NCBI GenBank assembly: GCA_028282545.1
Contig: JANQHT010000060.1
Coordinates: forward strand, 1-64,000
From: Spirochaetales bacterium
GTDB lineage: Bacteria > Spirochaetota > Spirochaetia > DSM-27196 > Alkalispirochaetaceae
Direction: 5' to 3'
DNA: 64,000 nt
Positions 1 to 8,797 of the stretch are shown piece after piece (the stretch's first letter is position 1; every line of letters begins with the position of its first letter). A model generated the notes under the pieces. It did not search any database and was not told the DNA's origin. It saw only the letters and a list, made by a program, of their open reading frames with translations. Made by a program: the position numbers and the translations under genes.

Positions 1-35
1 CAACGAGAATCGGTCGAACACGTACGCTCTCGTGG

Positions 36-41
36 TATACT
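36..41 (+). promoter_or_regulatory. Extended -10 element of the LarA-like gene
   Basis: TG-G-TATACT (33-41) is an extended -10 hexamer. Its last base is 6 nt before the GTG at 48 and 9 nt before the ATG at 51, so transcription should begin at about the start codon. No good -35 and no Shine-Dalgarno are visible. Confidence 0.45.
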
Positions 42-47
42 CCGGCG

Positions 48-1322
48 GTGATGTACGTACAGCAAACGGCAGGCCCCGAAGGTTTGTCCGACGACGACCT
101 TCGCGACGCTCTTTGCACGGCCCTGGAGGCGCTCCCTCGGGCGGAGCGCGTCCTGGCGATACCGCCCGATTTCACGCGCTTCCACTCTCGCGCCGGTGTT
201 CTCACCGAGGCGGCGTGGCGGTACTACGGCACCCGCCTCGCAGACATTCTGCCGGCGATCGGGACGCACGCCCCCATGTCGGATGACGAGCTGTCCGCGA
301 TGTTCGGCGCCACGCCGCGAGACCTTTTCCGCGTCCACAACTGGCGAGACGATGTGGTCACGCTGGGCGATGTACCCGCGGATTTCGTGGCGGAGGCGAC
401 CGCCGGCCGGATCAGTGTTCCCTGGCCGGCTCAGGTCAACCGCATGCTTGTTGAAGGCGGCTACGATCGGATTCTCTCAATCGGCCAGGTAGTACCGCAC
501 GAAGTGATCGGTATGGCCAACTACAACAAGAACATCTTCGTCGGTACCGGCGGTTCCGACGGCATCAACAAGAGCCACTTCATCAGTGCGGTCTGCGGTA
601 TTGAGAACATCCTGGGCCGCGCGGACAACCCGGTCCGTTCGATTCTGAACTACGCTTCCGAACACTTCGCGCGGGACCTCCCGATCACCTACGTTCATAC
701 CGTAATCGGTATTGATGAATCGGGCCGGCCGCTCCCCCGGGGCATTTTCGTCGGCGACGACATCGAGTGCTTCCACCGCGCCGCCGAGCTCGCGCAGGAA
801 CTCAACGTCTTCGTTCTGGATCGACAACCGCGCAAGGTCATCGCGTACATGGATCCCGGGGAGTTCAAGAGCACCTGGCTCGCCAACAAGGCGGTCTATC
901 GGACGAGAATGGCCATCGCCGATGGTGGTGAACTCGTCGTAATTGCGCCGGGGTTAAAGGAGTTTGGCGAAGACCGCGACATCGACGCGTTGATTCGTAG
1001 GTACGGGTACTGCGGGACCGAGCGGGTCATGGAGATCGTTCAAGAGGACGAACGCATGCGAAGGATGCTCGGAGCGGCGGCGCACCTCGTACACGGTTCG
1101 TCGGAGGGGCGCTTTGAGATCACCTACGCGCCGGGGCACCTCTCGAAAGCGGAGATCGAATCGGCCAACTACGAGTTCCTCGAACTGCACACTGCCCGGG
1201 AGCGGTATCGTCCCGAATCGATGGCGCCCGGCTGGAACACGCTCCCAACCGGGGAAGAGGTGTACTACGTACCCAACCCGGCCCTGGGATTGTGGGCCCA
1301 CGGCTCCCGGTTTGCGCGGTAG
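48..1322 (+). CDS. LarA-family (lactate racemase-like, DUF2088) protein
   Basis: A 424-residue protein of the LarA family, whose founding member is the nickel-pincer-dependent lactate racemase. Visible family motifs are PPDFTRFHS near residue 40, GTHAPMSDDE around 72-81 (the GTHrpm motif that supplies one catalytic His, here His74), PHEVIGM with His151, and NYNKN with Lys161, at the spacing of the LarA His and Lys pair. The natural substrate cannot be told from sequence: many LarA homologues act on other 2-hydroxyacids. No larB, larC or larE cofactor genes are seen in the window, so the cofactor would have to be made elsewhere. The start is either GTG 48 or ATG 51; the promoter position fits either. 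It stands alone, with a separate promoter for the next gene. Confidence 0.8.
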   Translation: MMYVQQTAGPEGLSDDDLRDALCTALEALPRAERVLAIPPDFTRFHSRAGVLTEAAWRYYGTRLADILPAIGTHAPMSDDELSAMFGATPRDLFRVHNWRDDVVTLGDVPADFVAEATAGRISVPWPAQVNRMLVEGGYDRILSIGQVVPHEVIGMANYNKNIFVGTGGSDGINKSHFISAVCGIENILGRADNPVRSILNYASEHFARDLPITYVHTVIGIDESGRPLPRGIFVGDDIECFHRAAELAQELNVFVLDRQPRKVIAYMDPGEFKSTWLANKAVYRTRMAIADGGELVVIAPGLKEFGEDRDIDALIRRYGYCGTERVMEIVQEDERMRRMLGAAAHLVHGSSEGRFEITYAPGHLSKAEIESANYEFLELHTARERYRPESMAPGWNTLPTGEEVYYVPNPALGLWAHGSRFAR

Positions 1323-1345
1323 CCACCGTCCGCGCCGGGATGGTG

Positions 1346-1351
1346 TATACT
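1346..1351 (+). promoter_or_regulatory. -10 element of the flavodoxin-like gene
   Basis: TATACT ends 7 nt before the ATG at 1359, the same close spacing as at 36-41 and 1829-1834. No Shine-Dalgarno is present between it and the start codon. Confidence 0.4.
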
Positions 1352-1358
1352 TGTCTCC

Positions 1359-1796
1359 ATGAACGCCCTGATCGCATTCGTTTCGTACCATGGAAACAGC
1401 AAACACGTTGCAGAGACGCTTGCCCGGGAAGTGACTTCGCGCGGGCACCAGGTCCAGATCGTTCCCGTACTACAAGACCAAAGCAGGAACGATGACTGGG
1501 ACGTGTTATTTGTCTGCGCACCGGTCCGCGGGGGCGCCGTTGTCGGACCGGCCCGCCGTTTTGCAGCGCGTGTCGCCAGAAGTGGAGCTACCTTTGCGCT
1601 GGCGATCACCCACGGCGCGCCCCTGAATCACTTCTTCAGTCCGGTACGTTCCACCCGGAAACTCCGGCGTCGCTTGGAAAACCGTGGAATGCGCGCTTTG
1701 TCCGACTCGCTTTTTTTCCGCGTCACGGAAACAACGGGTCCTCTTGAAGAGGGATTCGAGCAAAAGCTCGCCGATCTCGCGGATCGCCTGGCGTAA
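1359..1796 (+). CDS. Flavodoxin-like domain protein
   Basis: A 145-residue single-domain protein. The N-terminus NALIAFVSYHGNSKHVAETL has the beta-strand plus phosphate-binding loop of FMN-binding flavodoxins (S/T-x-x-GNS/T at residues 9-14), followed by a central strand (DVLFVCAPVRGGAV) and a strand with FALAITHGAP, consistent with a flavodoxin fold. It probably carries FMN and acts as a small redox carrier or flavodoxin-type quinone oxidoreductase; the partner is unknown. It lies 36 nt after the LarA-like gene but has its own -10 element in the gap, so it may be transcribed separately. Confidence 0.75.
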   Translation: MNALIAFVSYHGNSKHVAETLAREVTSRGHQVQIVPVLQDQSRNDDWDVLFVCAPVRGGAVVGPARRFAARVARSGATFALAITHGAPLNHFFSPVRSTRKLRRRLENRGMRALSDSLFFRVTETTGPLEEGFEQKLADLADRLA

Positions 1797-1805
1797 CCTT
1801 CTCGG

Positions 1806-1834
1806 TTGTTTGCAAGGCCATATTGTCATACAAT
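1806..1834 (+). promoter_or_regulatory. Sigma-70 promoter and operator of the GntR regulator
   Basis: TTGTTT (1806-1811), a 17-nt spacer, and TACAAT (1829-1834). The -10 lies inside the near-palindrome ATTGTCATACAAT (1822-1834), a close copy of the operator at 2608-2620. The predicted transcription start is the A of ATG 1841, giving a leaderless, autoregulated mRNA. Confidence 0.65.
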
Positions 1835-1840
1835 AATACG

Positions 1841-2551
1841 ATGTCGTCGTCGCGGATTTCGCAAACCACCGTCGTGGCTCAGGTAATGGCGCGCCTCAAG
1901 GAACTGATCGCATCCGGCAAGTACCGACCCGGCGATCGGCTTCCGTCCGAACAGGAACTGGCGACGGAGTTCGGCGTCGGACGGTCGTCGATCCGTGAAG
2001 CCATCAAAGCCTTCCAGCACCTGGGGGTGCTCACTTCCAGGGCGGCGAAAGGTACATTTGTGTGTGAACGCTCCTCCATTTCCACGGAGGCCACCACGTG
2101 GGCGCTCCTCCTGGGCGAGGACGACATGATGGATATCCTCGAACTGCGACAGTCCATGGAAGCGTTCTCGTTCCACCGCCTCAAATCCGCCCTCGACGAG
2201 GGATCGGCCGACGCCCGGGCCACCTTCGAAGAGCTCACGCAGATCATCGATGAGATGGAAACAAACGCCTCCCGGGGACGAACGCGACAGGTCATCGAAG
2301 CGGACTATCGCTTCCACCAGGCGATTATCCGGTTCGGCGGAAACCGGCTCTTCCTCGGGATCTGGGAAACGCTTCGAAACTTCCTGCACGAGGAGATCCG
2401 CCGTACCTACTCGGCACTGTCATCGCTGGAAGACTCGGCTGCGGATCACCGGGAGATTCTCGATTCCCTCGCCAAAGACGAGATTCACGCGGCGGAGACG
2501 CGGCACAAGCGCCACTTCGACCGGATTCGCCGCCTCCTGTCGGAGGCGTAG
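1841..2551 (+). CDS. FadR-subfamily GntR transcriptional regulator
   Basis: A 236-residue regulator. Residues about 5-75 form the GntR winged helix (VMARLKELIASGKYRPGDRL, then LPSEQELATEFGVGRSSIRE), followed by an all-alpha FCD effector domain with the usual metal/ligand residues in ELRQSMEAFS, DYRFHQAII, DHREILDSL and HKRHFDRI. FCD domains often bind organic acids or sugar acids. The start at ATG 1841 is preferred over TTG 1823 because the latter lies inside the operator. The same 13-bp operator stands before this gene, before the adjacent transaldolase (2608-2620) and, with two mismatches, before iolB at 16659-16671, so the protein probably represses itself, the transaldolase and that iolB. 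The ligand is unknown. Confidence 0.88.
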   Translation: MSSSRISQTTVVAQVMARLKELIASGKYRPGDRLPSEQELATEFGVGRSSIREAIKAFQHLGVLTSRAAKGTFVCERSSISTEATTWALLLGEDDMMDILELRQSMEAFSFHRLKSALDEGSADARATFEELTQIIDEMETNASRGRTRQVIEADYRFHQAIIRFGGNRLFLGIWETLRNFLHEEIRRTYSALSSLEDSAADHREILDSLAKDEIHAAETRHKRHFDRIRRLLSEA

Positions 2552-2607
2552 CGGAAGCCAAAAAAATGCGATTTTTCATTGCCCACGTTCGCGGGGTATG
2601 GTAGAGT

Positions 2608-2620
2608 ATTGTCAGACAAT
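2608..2620 (+). promoter_or_regulatory. Operator of the GntR regulator before the transaldolase gene
   Basis: ATTGTCAGACAAT is a perfect palindrome around the central A (ATTGTC/GACAAT). It matches 12 of 13 bases of the site at 1822-1834 and 11 of 13 of the inverted site at 16659-16671. It lies just downstream of a plausible -10 (TATGGT, 2597-2602), where a repressor would block transcription. A Shine-Dalgarno GGAGGAG (2634-2640) follows. Confidence 0.7.
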
Positions 2621-2645
2621 CTGAATTAAATTTTGGAGGAGAATC

Positions 2646-3734
2646 ATGAACACACACACCACATATAAGAGCCCCCTGCACGAGATGGGTGCGACGACAA
2701 AAACAGACTACTGGAACGATTCGTGCGCAATCTCGGAACTCACCTACGGCATCGAACACGGCGCCGTGGGGGCCACCACCAATCCAACGATCGTACTCAA
2801 CGTACTCAACCTCGAGATGGATCTTTGGCGGGATCGTATCAAAGAGATCATCGCCGAGAACCCCACCGGAACCGAGGACGATGTGGCGTGGCAACTGATC
2901 GAAGAGATGGCGCGGAAGGGCGCGGATCTCCTGCTGCCCACCTTCACGGAAAACAAGGGACTCAAGGGTCGCCTGTCGATCCAGACCAACCCCAAGTTCT
3001 TCCGGAACACGGAGAAACTCGTCGAACAGACGCTCCACTTCCAGACGCTGGCGGAGAACATCCAGGTGAAGATCCCGGCGACCAAGGCGGGGATTTATGC
3101 GATGGAAGAGGTAACGTACCAGGGTGTGAGCATCAACGCCACCGTCTCCTTCACCACGCCCCAAGCGCTGGCTGTGGCGGAAGCGGTGGAACGGGGCCTC
3201 AAACGCCGTGAAGCGGAGGGCAAGGACACCACTACGATGGCGCCGGTCTGTACCATCATGGTGGGACGCGTTGACGACTGGATCAAGGTCATTGCCAACA
3301 AGGAAAACATCATCACCAACCCGGACTACCTGGAGTGGGCCGGCGTGGCGGTCTTCAAGAACGCGTACAAGATTTTCCAGGAACGCGGGTATCGCACACG
3401 CCTGCTGGCGGCGGCGTACCGCAACCACTACCACTGGTCCGAGTTTATCGGTGGAGACGTGGTTGTCACGATTCCCTGCAAGTGGGCGAAGCGCTTCAAC
3501 GGCTCCGACGTGACGGTGGAAGACCGCATCGACACGCCCGTTGATCCGGCGATCGTCGCGGAGTTAAAGAAGAAGTTCAAGGATTTTGGGATGGCCCATG
3601 ACGCGGACGGCATGACGATCGACGAGTTCGACACGTACGGCGCGACGGTCCGCACACTACGCGGTTTCGTCGGCAGCTACGCCGATCTTCTGTCGGTAGT
3701 GCGGGACTTCATGATTCCGAACCCGGACAAATAG
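2646..3734 (+). CDS. Transaldolase-family protein
   Basis: A 362-residue class I aldolase of the transaldolase superfamily. GATTNPTIV (residues 43-51) is the conserved substrate-loop motif, VKIPATKAG supplies the Schiff-base lysine (Lys142), and GVSINATVSFT matches the family motif after it. It probably transfers or cleaves a C3 dihydroxyacetone unit from a ketose or ketose phosphate. It is longer than the small FSA type (about 220 residues) and differs from classical TalB. The upstream operator shared with iolB suggests a role in polyol or inositol breakdown rather than housekeeping pentose phosphate metabolism, but the substrate cannot be read from the sequence. It is preceded by a strong ribosome binding site and followed by a terminator at 3762-3784. 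Confidence 0.82.
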   Translation: MNTHTTYKSPLHEMGATTKTDYWNDSCAISELTYGIEHGAVGATTNPTIVLNVLNLEMDLWRDRIKEIIAENPTGTEDDVAWQLIEEMARKGADLLLPTFTENKGLKGRLSIQTNPKFFRNTEKLVEQTLHFQTLAENIQVKIPATKAGIYAMEEVTYQGVSINATVSFTTPQALAVAEAVERGLKRREAEGKDTTTMAPVCTIMVGRVDDWIKVIANKENIITNPDYLEWAGVAVFKNAYKIFQERGYRTRLLAAAYRNHYHWSEFIGGDVVVTIPCKWAKRFNGSDVTVEDRIDTPVDPAIVAELKKKFKDFGMAHDADGMTIDEFDTYGATVRTLRGFVGSYADLLSVVRDFMIPNPDK

Positions 3735-3761
3735 GCGCAGAGCCGGCGAATCAACACAAGG

Positions 3762-3784
3762 GCCGCCGCCGGGCGGCTCTTTTT
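3762..3784 (+). terminator. Rho-independent terminator after the transaldolase gene
   Basis: A perfect 6-bp GC stem, GCCGCC (3762-3767) and GGCGGC (3772-3777), with a 4-nt loop, followed by TCTTTTTG. Confidence 0.8.
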
Positions 3785-3874
3785 GTCGCCCACGTATGGG
3801 ACACGGAAAACCGTGTTACTATGACCGGTCTGCCGCACAACGAACGTACCGCGAGACGCCCGGGAGAGCGCATC

Positions 3875-4459
3875 ATGAATATCGATGGATTCGATGTCCG
3901 ACCTTTGACTCCAGATCGCTGGGATGATTTCGAGACCGTTTTGGGCGCAAGTGGAATCGGCGGCTGCTGGTGCACCTACTGGATCCACACGTCCAGCACG
4001 GCCTGGGGCGAAGGTTGCGCCGGAGGAAAGGCGGCGAAAAACAAAGCCCTCTTCAAGAGCGTTGTACAAAACGGTACGCCTCCCGGACTGATAGCCTACG
4101 ATTCCGGTGAGCCGATCGGCTGGTGTCGTGTCACCGCGCGATCTAGGCTCCCGGGACTGGCAAATTCACGACATTTCAAAACGCAACTGGACATTGCCGA
4201 CGTGTGGTCGTTGTCGTGTTTTGTTATCCGTACGAAGCATCGAGGACGCGGTCTCACGGTCGTTTTGACAAAAGCGGCAGCGGAGTTCGCCCGTGCAAAC
4301 GGAGCGGCCCTGTTGGAGGTCTATCCTACCGACACCGAGGAACGCAAATCTCCGTCGGTCATCTACACCGGAATTGCCTCGACGTTTACGCGTCTGGGGT
4401 TTGTAGAAGTGCAGCGCCGCGCCCCCCATAAACCGATGATGCGCCTATCCTTGAAATAG
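3875..4459 (+). CDS. GNAT-family N-acetyltransferase
   Basis: A protein of about 194 residues with the Gcn5-related acetyltransferase fold. The acetyl-CoA loop is recognisable as FVIRTKHRGRGLT (motif A, R/Q-x-x-G-x-G/A with RGRGL), followed by the helix TKAAAEFARANGAALLEVYP and the C-terminal TRLGFVEV strand. The N-terminal part contains GGCWCTYW. It most resembles single-domain GNAT proteins of unknown acceptor. An upstream in-frame ATG at 3821 would add 18 residues; ATG 3875 is preferred because the domain begins right after it. It is convergent with the LacI gene that follows. Confidence 0.75.
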   Translation: MNIDGFDVRPLTPDRWDDFETVLGASGIGGCWCTYWIHTSSTAWGEGCAGGKAAKNKALFKSVVQNGTPPGLIAYDSGEPIGWCRVTARSRLPGLANSRHFKTQLDIADVWSLSCFVIRTKHRGRGLTVVLTKAAAEFARANGAALLEVYPTDTEERKSPSVIYTGIASTFTRLGFVEVQRRAPHKPMMRLSLK

Positions 4460-4518
4460 CGCGACCGTTCGCCGGCACCACGTGGTAGGTCACGTCGATC
4501 CCGACTGCCTTTCCGAAG

Positions 4519-5502
4519 CTATCGCGTACTCCCGCGGATGATCAGTTCAGTCGGCACCTCCACGCCTCTGCCCCCTTGTTCACCCTCGATGAGACGAGAC
4601 GCGCAGTCAACGAGCGCGTACGCCAGCCCCCGGAAATCCTGCCGGATGGTCGTGAGCGGTGGCGTGAGGTATCTGGAGACGGGGATATCATCGAAACCGA
4701 CGACGGAAATGTCATCGGGAATTCGCAGTCCGCACTCGTGGATGGCGTTGTAAGCGCCCAGGGCTTTCTCGTCGCCGGAAATGAAAAACACGTCCGGCAA
4801 ATCGCCCGATTGGATGGCAGCTGAGACGATGTTTTTCACCGTTTCCGGGCTGTTGACGCCCCAGTCCACCTCCAACAACGCGGTGTCGATCCCTTTCTCC
4901 TGATGGGCCCGACGGGCACCTTCGTATCGGTCGAGGTTTGTTCCGAACTTGTCGCCGAGAATGAGCCGGCTTCTGCGAAGTCCCCGCGAAAAAAGGTAGG
5001 CATAGGCGTTTGTCATCGCCTCTTCGTTCTTGTTGCTGACGTACGGTACATCGCCGGCGCTGTGCCCGAATACCACAACCGGGATTCCAAACTCTTTGGC
5101 AAGCTCGATCCGAGCGTCGTTGTGCCGTTCGTAGAAGACGATTACCGCGTCAACCAGACTGCCTTCGATCATCGCGCTCTTTTTTTCGTCAAACTCATCG
5201 AAGTACGTTTCCACCAGCACGCGGAAACCCACCTCCTGCGCAGCGTCGATAACCTCCTTCAACAGCCGTTCCAGCCAGATCGTGTTCGCGAAAGTCCGTG
5301 TTCGTCGGATCGAGATGAGGAGCGTCGTCACTGTCTTCCGCCCGAGGTTTCTTGCAAATACGCTCGGTCGATACTTGTGTTTCCTCATCGTCGTGCGGAC
5401 CAGGTCGCGCGTTTCAGCGCGCACGTTTGGTTCGTCGTTTATCACACGTGAGACGGTTTTAATCGAAACGCCGCAGATTTCAGCTAGCTCGGTGATGGTC
5501 AT
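4519..5502 (-). CDS. LacI-family transcriptional regulator
   Basis: A 327-residue regulator. Residues 1-50 are the LacI helix-turn-helix with hinge (MTITELAEICGVSIKTVSRV), followed by a periplasmic-binding-protein-like sensor domain with the GFDDIPVSRYLTPPLTTIRQ motif typical of the family. It is divergent from the YnjB-like ABC operon. Two perfect palindromes (5561-5574, 5595-5608) lie between the two start codons and have the TGACAACG-type core expected of LacI operators, so it very likely represses that operon and itself. Its own promoter is TTGAAC-18-TAGAAT (minus strand, 5552-5581), with one operator inside the spacer. Confidence 0.9.
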   Translation of the reverse strand: MTITELAEICGVSIKTVSRVINDEPNVRAETRDLVRTTMRKHKYRPSVFARNLGRKTVTTLLISIRRTRTFANTIWLERLLKEVIDAAQEVGFRVLVETYFDEFDEKKSAMIEGSLVDAVIVFYERHNDARIELAKEFGIPVVVFGHSAGDVPYVSNKNEEAMTNAYAYLFSRGLRRSRLILGDKFGTNLDRYEGARRAHQEKGIDTALLEVDWGVNSPETVKNIVSAAIQSGDLPDVFFISGDEKALGAYNAIHECGLRIPDDISVVGFDDIPVSRYLTPPLTTIRQDFRGLAYALVDCASRLIEGEQGGRGVEVPTELIIRGSTR

Positions 5503-5551
5503 TCGGCTTTTTCCCTAGAGAGTCCTGACAATTTCACGAAAAACTAACGCT

Positions 5552-5608
5552 ATTCTATGTTGACAACGCTGTCATGTTCAACCAATTATCATTATGACAA
5601 CGTTGTCA
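5552..5608. promoter_or_regulatory. Divergent promoter region with two LacI-type operators
   Basis: TGACAACGCTGTCA (5561-5574) and TGACAACGTTGTCA (5595-5608) have matching TGACA/TGTCA arms and centres 34 bp apart. On the plus strand TTGACA (5560-5565), 18 nt, AATTAT (5584-5589) forms a promoter for the ABC operon, with operators over the -35 and just past the -10. On the minus strand TTGAAC-18-TAGAAT serves lacI. The paired spacing would allow cooperative or looped repression of both directions. Confidence 0.8.
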
Positions 5609-5640
5609 TCGATAAAAACGCAAAGAAAGGGAGACAAAAA

Positions 5641-6786
5641 ATGAAAAACACACTTCTCATTGTCGGCGTGTTCCTCGCGGTCGCGTCCGCACTTTTCGCC
5701 GGTGGCGCCTCCGAAGCCGAGGCAGCACCCGAGATAGCAAAAAATATCATGGAAATGTCCTGGGACGAGATCGTCGCCCAGGCCAAAGAAGAGGGTGAAG
5801 TCTACTGGTACAACTGGTTCCTCCAGGATGCCCTTCGGCCGCTCATGGCTGGTTTCGAGGCCGAGTACGACATCAAGGTCACCATCCCCGACGGAACCGG
5901 CGACGGCAACCGGCAGAAACTGCTGGCTGAGCGTAACCGCGAGGTCGGGGACATCGATGTGCTGTCCAACGGAGGCGATATCCCCAACACCATGGACTTC
6001 ACACAGTTGTTTTACGGCCCCATCACCGACATCCTGCCGGAAGGTTCCAAGCTCCGCACCGCCATCAACGGTGGTGATTCTCAGGGCTACGGTGTGGCCT
6101 ACTGGGGCAACCAGACCGGCATCGCCTACGATCCCCTGCGGATCGACGAAGCCGATCTTCCCCAGACCGTTGAAGAGTTCAGCGCTTTCATGGCCGCCAA
6201 TCCCGGCGATTTCGGTTTCAACTACGAGAACGGCGGCTCCGGCCCGTCGTTCATCCAGAACGTGGCCCGGCACGTCGCCTCCGATGTCGATTTTTCGGAC
6301 CCCGGCGACGACGCCGACAAGATGGCGAGACTCGCACCGGTCTGGGACTGGTTCAACTCCCGGGAAGACCAGTTCGGTGTGACCGGTGGGAACGCCGACA
6401 GCCTGACCCGGCTCAACGACGGAGAGTTTGTCCTGGTTCCCGCCTGGGAAGACCACCTGGCCGGTCTCCAGAACAAAAACGAGATCGACCGGAGGATCAG
6501 GTTTTACATCCCCGAGTTCGGCATGAACGGCGGGGGCAACATCGTCAGCGTTCCCTTGAACGCTCCCCACCCGGCCGCGGCCATCCTCTTGGTGGACTGG
6601 CTCACCTCCGCCGAGACCCAGACCCTCTTCAACGTGGAAATGGGAACCGCTCCCCAGCACCCGGACGCCGACGCCTCCAAGGCCTTGGTGCCCATGGAGC
6701 AGCGGGTGCACCAGACGGACTGGGCACCGAACCCCTTCGGTCGGACCCTCATGGCCGAGTTCATCGCCAACGTGATCCAGGACTAG
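5641..6786 (+). CDS. YnjB-like extracellular solute-binding protein
   Basis: A 381-residue secreted binding protein. The first 24 residues form a Sec signal peptide ending in LFA/GGASEAEA, a spirochaete-style cleavage region without a lipobox Cys. The mature part (AKEEGEVYWYNWF, DIDVLSNGGDIPNT, LFYGPITDILPEGS) resembles the YnjB branch of family 1 binding proteins. The start at ATG 5641 is fixed by AAAGGGA nearby; the frame is open further upstream but overlaps the operators. It heads an operon with an ATPase, two permeases and a glycerophosphodiester phosphodiesterase, so a phosphodiester or related organic phosphate is a possible cargo. That is inference from context: YnjB substrates are not settled. 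Confidence 0.8.
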   Translation: MKNTLLIVGVFLAVASALFAGGASEAEAAPEIAKNIMEMSWDEIVAQAKEEGEVYWYNWFLQDALRPLMAGFEAEYDIKVTIPDGTGDGNRQKLLAERNREVGDIDVLSNGGDIPNTMDFTQLFYGPITDILPEGSKLRTAINGGDSQGYGVAYWGNQTGIAYDPLRIDEADLPQTVEEFSAFMAANPGDFGFNYENGGSGPSFIQNVARHVASDVDFSDPGDDADKMARLAPVWDWFNSREDQFGVTGGNADSLTRLNDGEFVLVPAWEDHLAGLQNKNEIDRRIRFYIPEFGMNGGGNIVSVPLNAPHPAAAILLVDWLTSAETQTLFNVEMGTAPQHPDADASKALVPMEQRVHQTDWAPNPFGRTLMAEFIANVIQD

Positions 6787-6800
6787 CTATTCAACACTCT

Positions 6801-6827
6801 CGGCGGTGCCCCCTGGGGCCGCCGCCG
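6801..6827 (+). other. GC-rich stem-loop between binding-protein and ATPase genes
   Basis: CGGCGG with CCCC pairs with GGGG and CCGCCG across 6801-6827 with one bulge, and no T-run follows. It sits where many ABC operons carry an mRNA-stabilising or attenuating hairpin that keeps the binding protein in excess of the membrane parts. A similar hairpin lies at the same place in the arabinose operon (54784-54813). Confidence 0.55.
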
Positions 6828-6854
6828 TGTCTGTTCGGTGCAGGAGGAACACCC

Positions 6855-7937
6855 ATGAGTACCTTGTCCGTGGAAGCGGTTTCCGTCCGGTTTGGCGATT
6901 TCTACGCAATCCGGGACGTGTCAATCGACGTACACCAGGGGGAGTTCGTCACATTGCTCGGGCCTTCCGGGTGTGGAAAGACCACCCTCCTCAAGGCGAT
7001 ATCCGGGTTCCACGTCCCGGACACAGGAACGATCCACATCGACGGCGTTGACGTTACTACCGTTCCGCCGGAGCGCAGGAACACCACCATGTGCTTCCAA
7101 TCGTACGCCCTGTTTCCCCATCTGAACGTTGCCGAAAACATCGTTTTCGGACTCCGCCAGCAACGAATGGACGGAAACACCCGGAACGAGATCCTGGATC
7201 AGGTGGTCCGCCAGGTAGATTTGGGTACCCAGTTGAAGAAGACCCCCAACCAGCTCTCCGGGGGGCAGCAGCAGCGGGTTGCCCTGGCTCGTGCCCTGGC
7301 TATGCGCTCCGGCATCATCCTCTTCGACGAACCACTATCCAACCTGGACGCCAAACTCAGGGAGCAGGTACGGTTCGAGATGTTGGAGTTGCAGAAGGAA
7401 CACGGCTTCACCGCCATCTACGTTACCCACGATCAGTCGGAAGCGCTGGCGATGAGTGACCGGATCTTCGTCATGGATCAGGGGAATGTAATCCAAAGGG
7501 GAACTCCCTGGGAGATCTACCAGGACCCCGTCAACAGCTTCGTGGCCGAGTTCATCGGCACGGCGAACACGTTTGACGCCCGGGTCCTGGATTCCACCGC
7601 CGCCGGGCGATACCGGATCACTACCGCCATGGGTGAACTCACCGTGGCATCCCCCACGCCCCCGAAAGCGGAAAGAATCAAGGTCTGCTGGCGGCCCGAG
7701 GCGGCACGGCTCACCGAAGCAAGCGGCGAGGACAATACCTTCTCCGCCACCGTAGGTCTCGCGGTGTTCCAGGGCAACCTCACAGACATCCTCATTCACG
7801 AGAACGAGCACGGAAACGATCTCCACCACCGGTCCTATCGACTGCAGATCTTTCAGCACACAAACCTCTCCCGGGGGGACGAGATCACATTCCGAATCGC
7901 TCCCGAGGAGATCCGCTTCCTGGAGGCCGTCCAATGA
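6855..7937 (+). CDS. ABC transporter ATP-binding protein (PotA-like, with TOBE domain)
   Basis: A 360-residue ATPase. Walker [10 protein letters not shown] (residues 36-44), Q-loop [10 protein letters not shown], signature [15 protein letters not shown], Walker [12 protein letters not shown] and switch YVTHDQSEA are all intact, followed by a C-terminal TOBE-type regulatory domain (from about residue 235). This is the architecture of polyamine, iron and phosphonate importers. It is expected to act as a homodimer on the cytoplasmic face of the two permeases encoded next. AGGAGGA (6841-6847) is its ribosome binding site and its stop overlaps the next start (ATGA at 7934). Confidence 0.9.
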   Translation: MSTLSVEAVSVRFGDFYAIRDVSIDVHQGEFVTLLGPSGCGKTTLLKAISGFHVPDTGTIHIDGVDVTTVPPERRNTTMCFQSYALFPHLNVAENIVFGLRQQRMDGNTRNEILDQVVRQVDLGTQLKKTPNQLSGGQQQRVALARALAMRSGIILFDEPLSNLDAKLREQVRFEMLELQKEHGFTAIYVTHDQSEALAMSDRIFVMDQGNVIQRGTPWEIYQDPVNSFVAEFIGTANTFDARVLDSTAAGRYRITTAMGELTVASPTPPKAERIKVCWRPEAARLTEASGEDNTFSATVGLAVFQGNLTDILIHENEHGNDLHHRSYRLQIFQHTNLSRGDEITFRIAPEEIRFLEAVQ

Positions 7938-8797
7938 AGGATTCAGTGAAGCGCTCCATTACCGTTGTCGCCCTGCTCCTACCGGGCCTGGGGCTGATCG
8001 TGGGCTTTGTGGGGATCGTCGTCGTAATGGCGGTGGTCCAATCCCTGGGGTTTTTGAACTTCCTCGGGGAGAGCGGGTTTTCCCTGCATTTCTGGCAGAG
8101 ACAACTGTCAAATTCCACGTTCTGGAAAGCGTTCTTTTATTCGACGCGCATGGCGGTCATCGGAGCGTTCTGCTCAGTGACGATCGCCTACCCTATCGCT
8201 CTGTGGCTGAGGAAACCCTTTCCCGGGTCTCACTTCATCGCGTCGATGATCAAGATTCCCCTCCTCATTCCCGGTCTGGTCGCCGCCTTCCTCTACGTGA
8301 ACCTCATCTCCCATTCGGGCTTTATTAACCATGGACTCATGGCGATGGGCATTATCGAGGAACCGCTCAAGATGCGGAACGACCCCTGGGGCATCGGTGT
8401 CATCATCCTCCAGACCTGGAAGAACATGCCCTTCGCCCTCCTGCTCCTGGCCGGGGCGGTTCGAGCCATCCGGGACGACGTGCTGGACGCCGCCCAGGAT
8501 TTGGGCGCAAACATCTGGGTTCGGTTCCGCAGAGTCGTCGCACCTCTCACGCTGACCTCTCTGCAGGCGGCCCTGGCGATCATTTTCATCGGTGCGGCAG
8601 GGGACTTCTCCTTCCAGGTTATCGCGGGACCAATCAGGCTCAATTCCATGGCCCAGTATATGATGCGGCAGCAGCGGGAACTGGGAAGTTGGAACGACGC
8701 CGCAGTGGTGGGGGTCTCCCTCATGGTCCTTGCTCTCATCGGGTCCGCGGTGGTGGCGATGATCTCGCGAATGATCGTAAAGGCAGGAGAGAAATGA
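7934..8797 (+). CDS. ABC transporter permease (first of pair)
   Basis: A 287-residue inner-membrane permease of the PotB/CysT type with about six hydrophobic segments. The EAA coupling loop is seen as RDDVLDAAQDLGANIWVRFRRV near residues 176-196. It overlaps the ATPase gene and the following permease gene by ATGA junctions, which implies translational coupling and equal amounts. It forms a heterodimeric channel with the next protein. Confidence 0.88.
   Translation: MKDSVKRSITVVALLLPGLGLIVGFVGIVVVMAVVQSLGFLNFLGESGFSLHFWQRQLSNSTFWKAFFYSTRMAVIGAFCSVTIAYPIALWLRKPFPGSHFIASMIKIPLLIPGLVAAFLYVNLISHSGFINHGLMAMGIIEEPLKMRNDPWGIGVIILQTWKNMPFALLLLAGAVRAIRDDVLDAAQDLGANIWVRFRRVVAPLTLTSLQAALAIIFIGAAGDFSFQVIAGPIRLNSMAQYMMRQQRELGSWNDAAVVGVSLMVLALIGSAVVAMISRMIVKAGEK

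Noticed and set aside
2646-3734. Transaldolase as part of a sulfoquinovose (SftT) pathway
   Set aside because: None of the other sulfo-transaldolase pathway genes (isomerase, glucosidase, sulfolactaldehyde enzymes) is nearby, and the operator links it to iolB instead.
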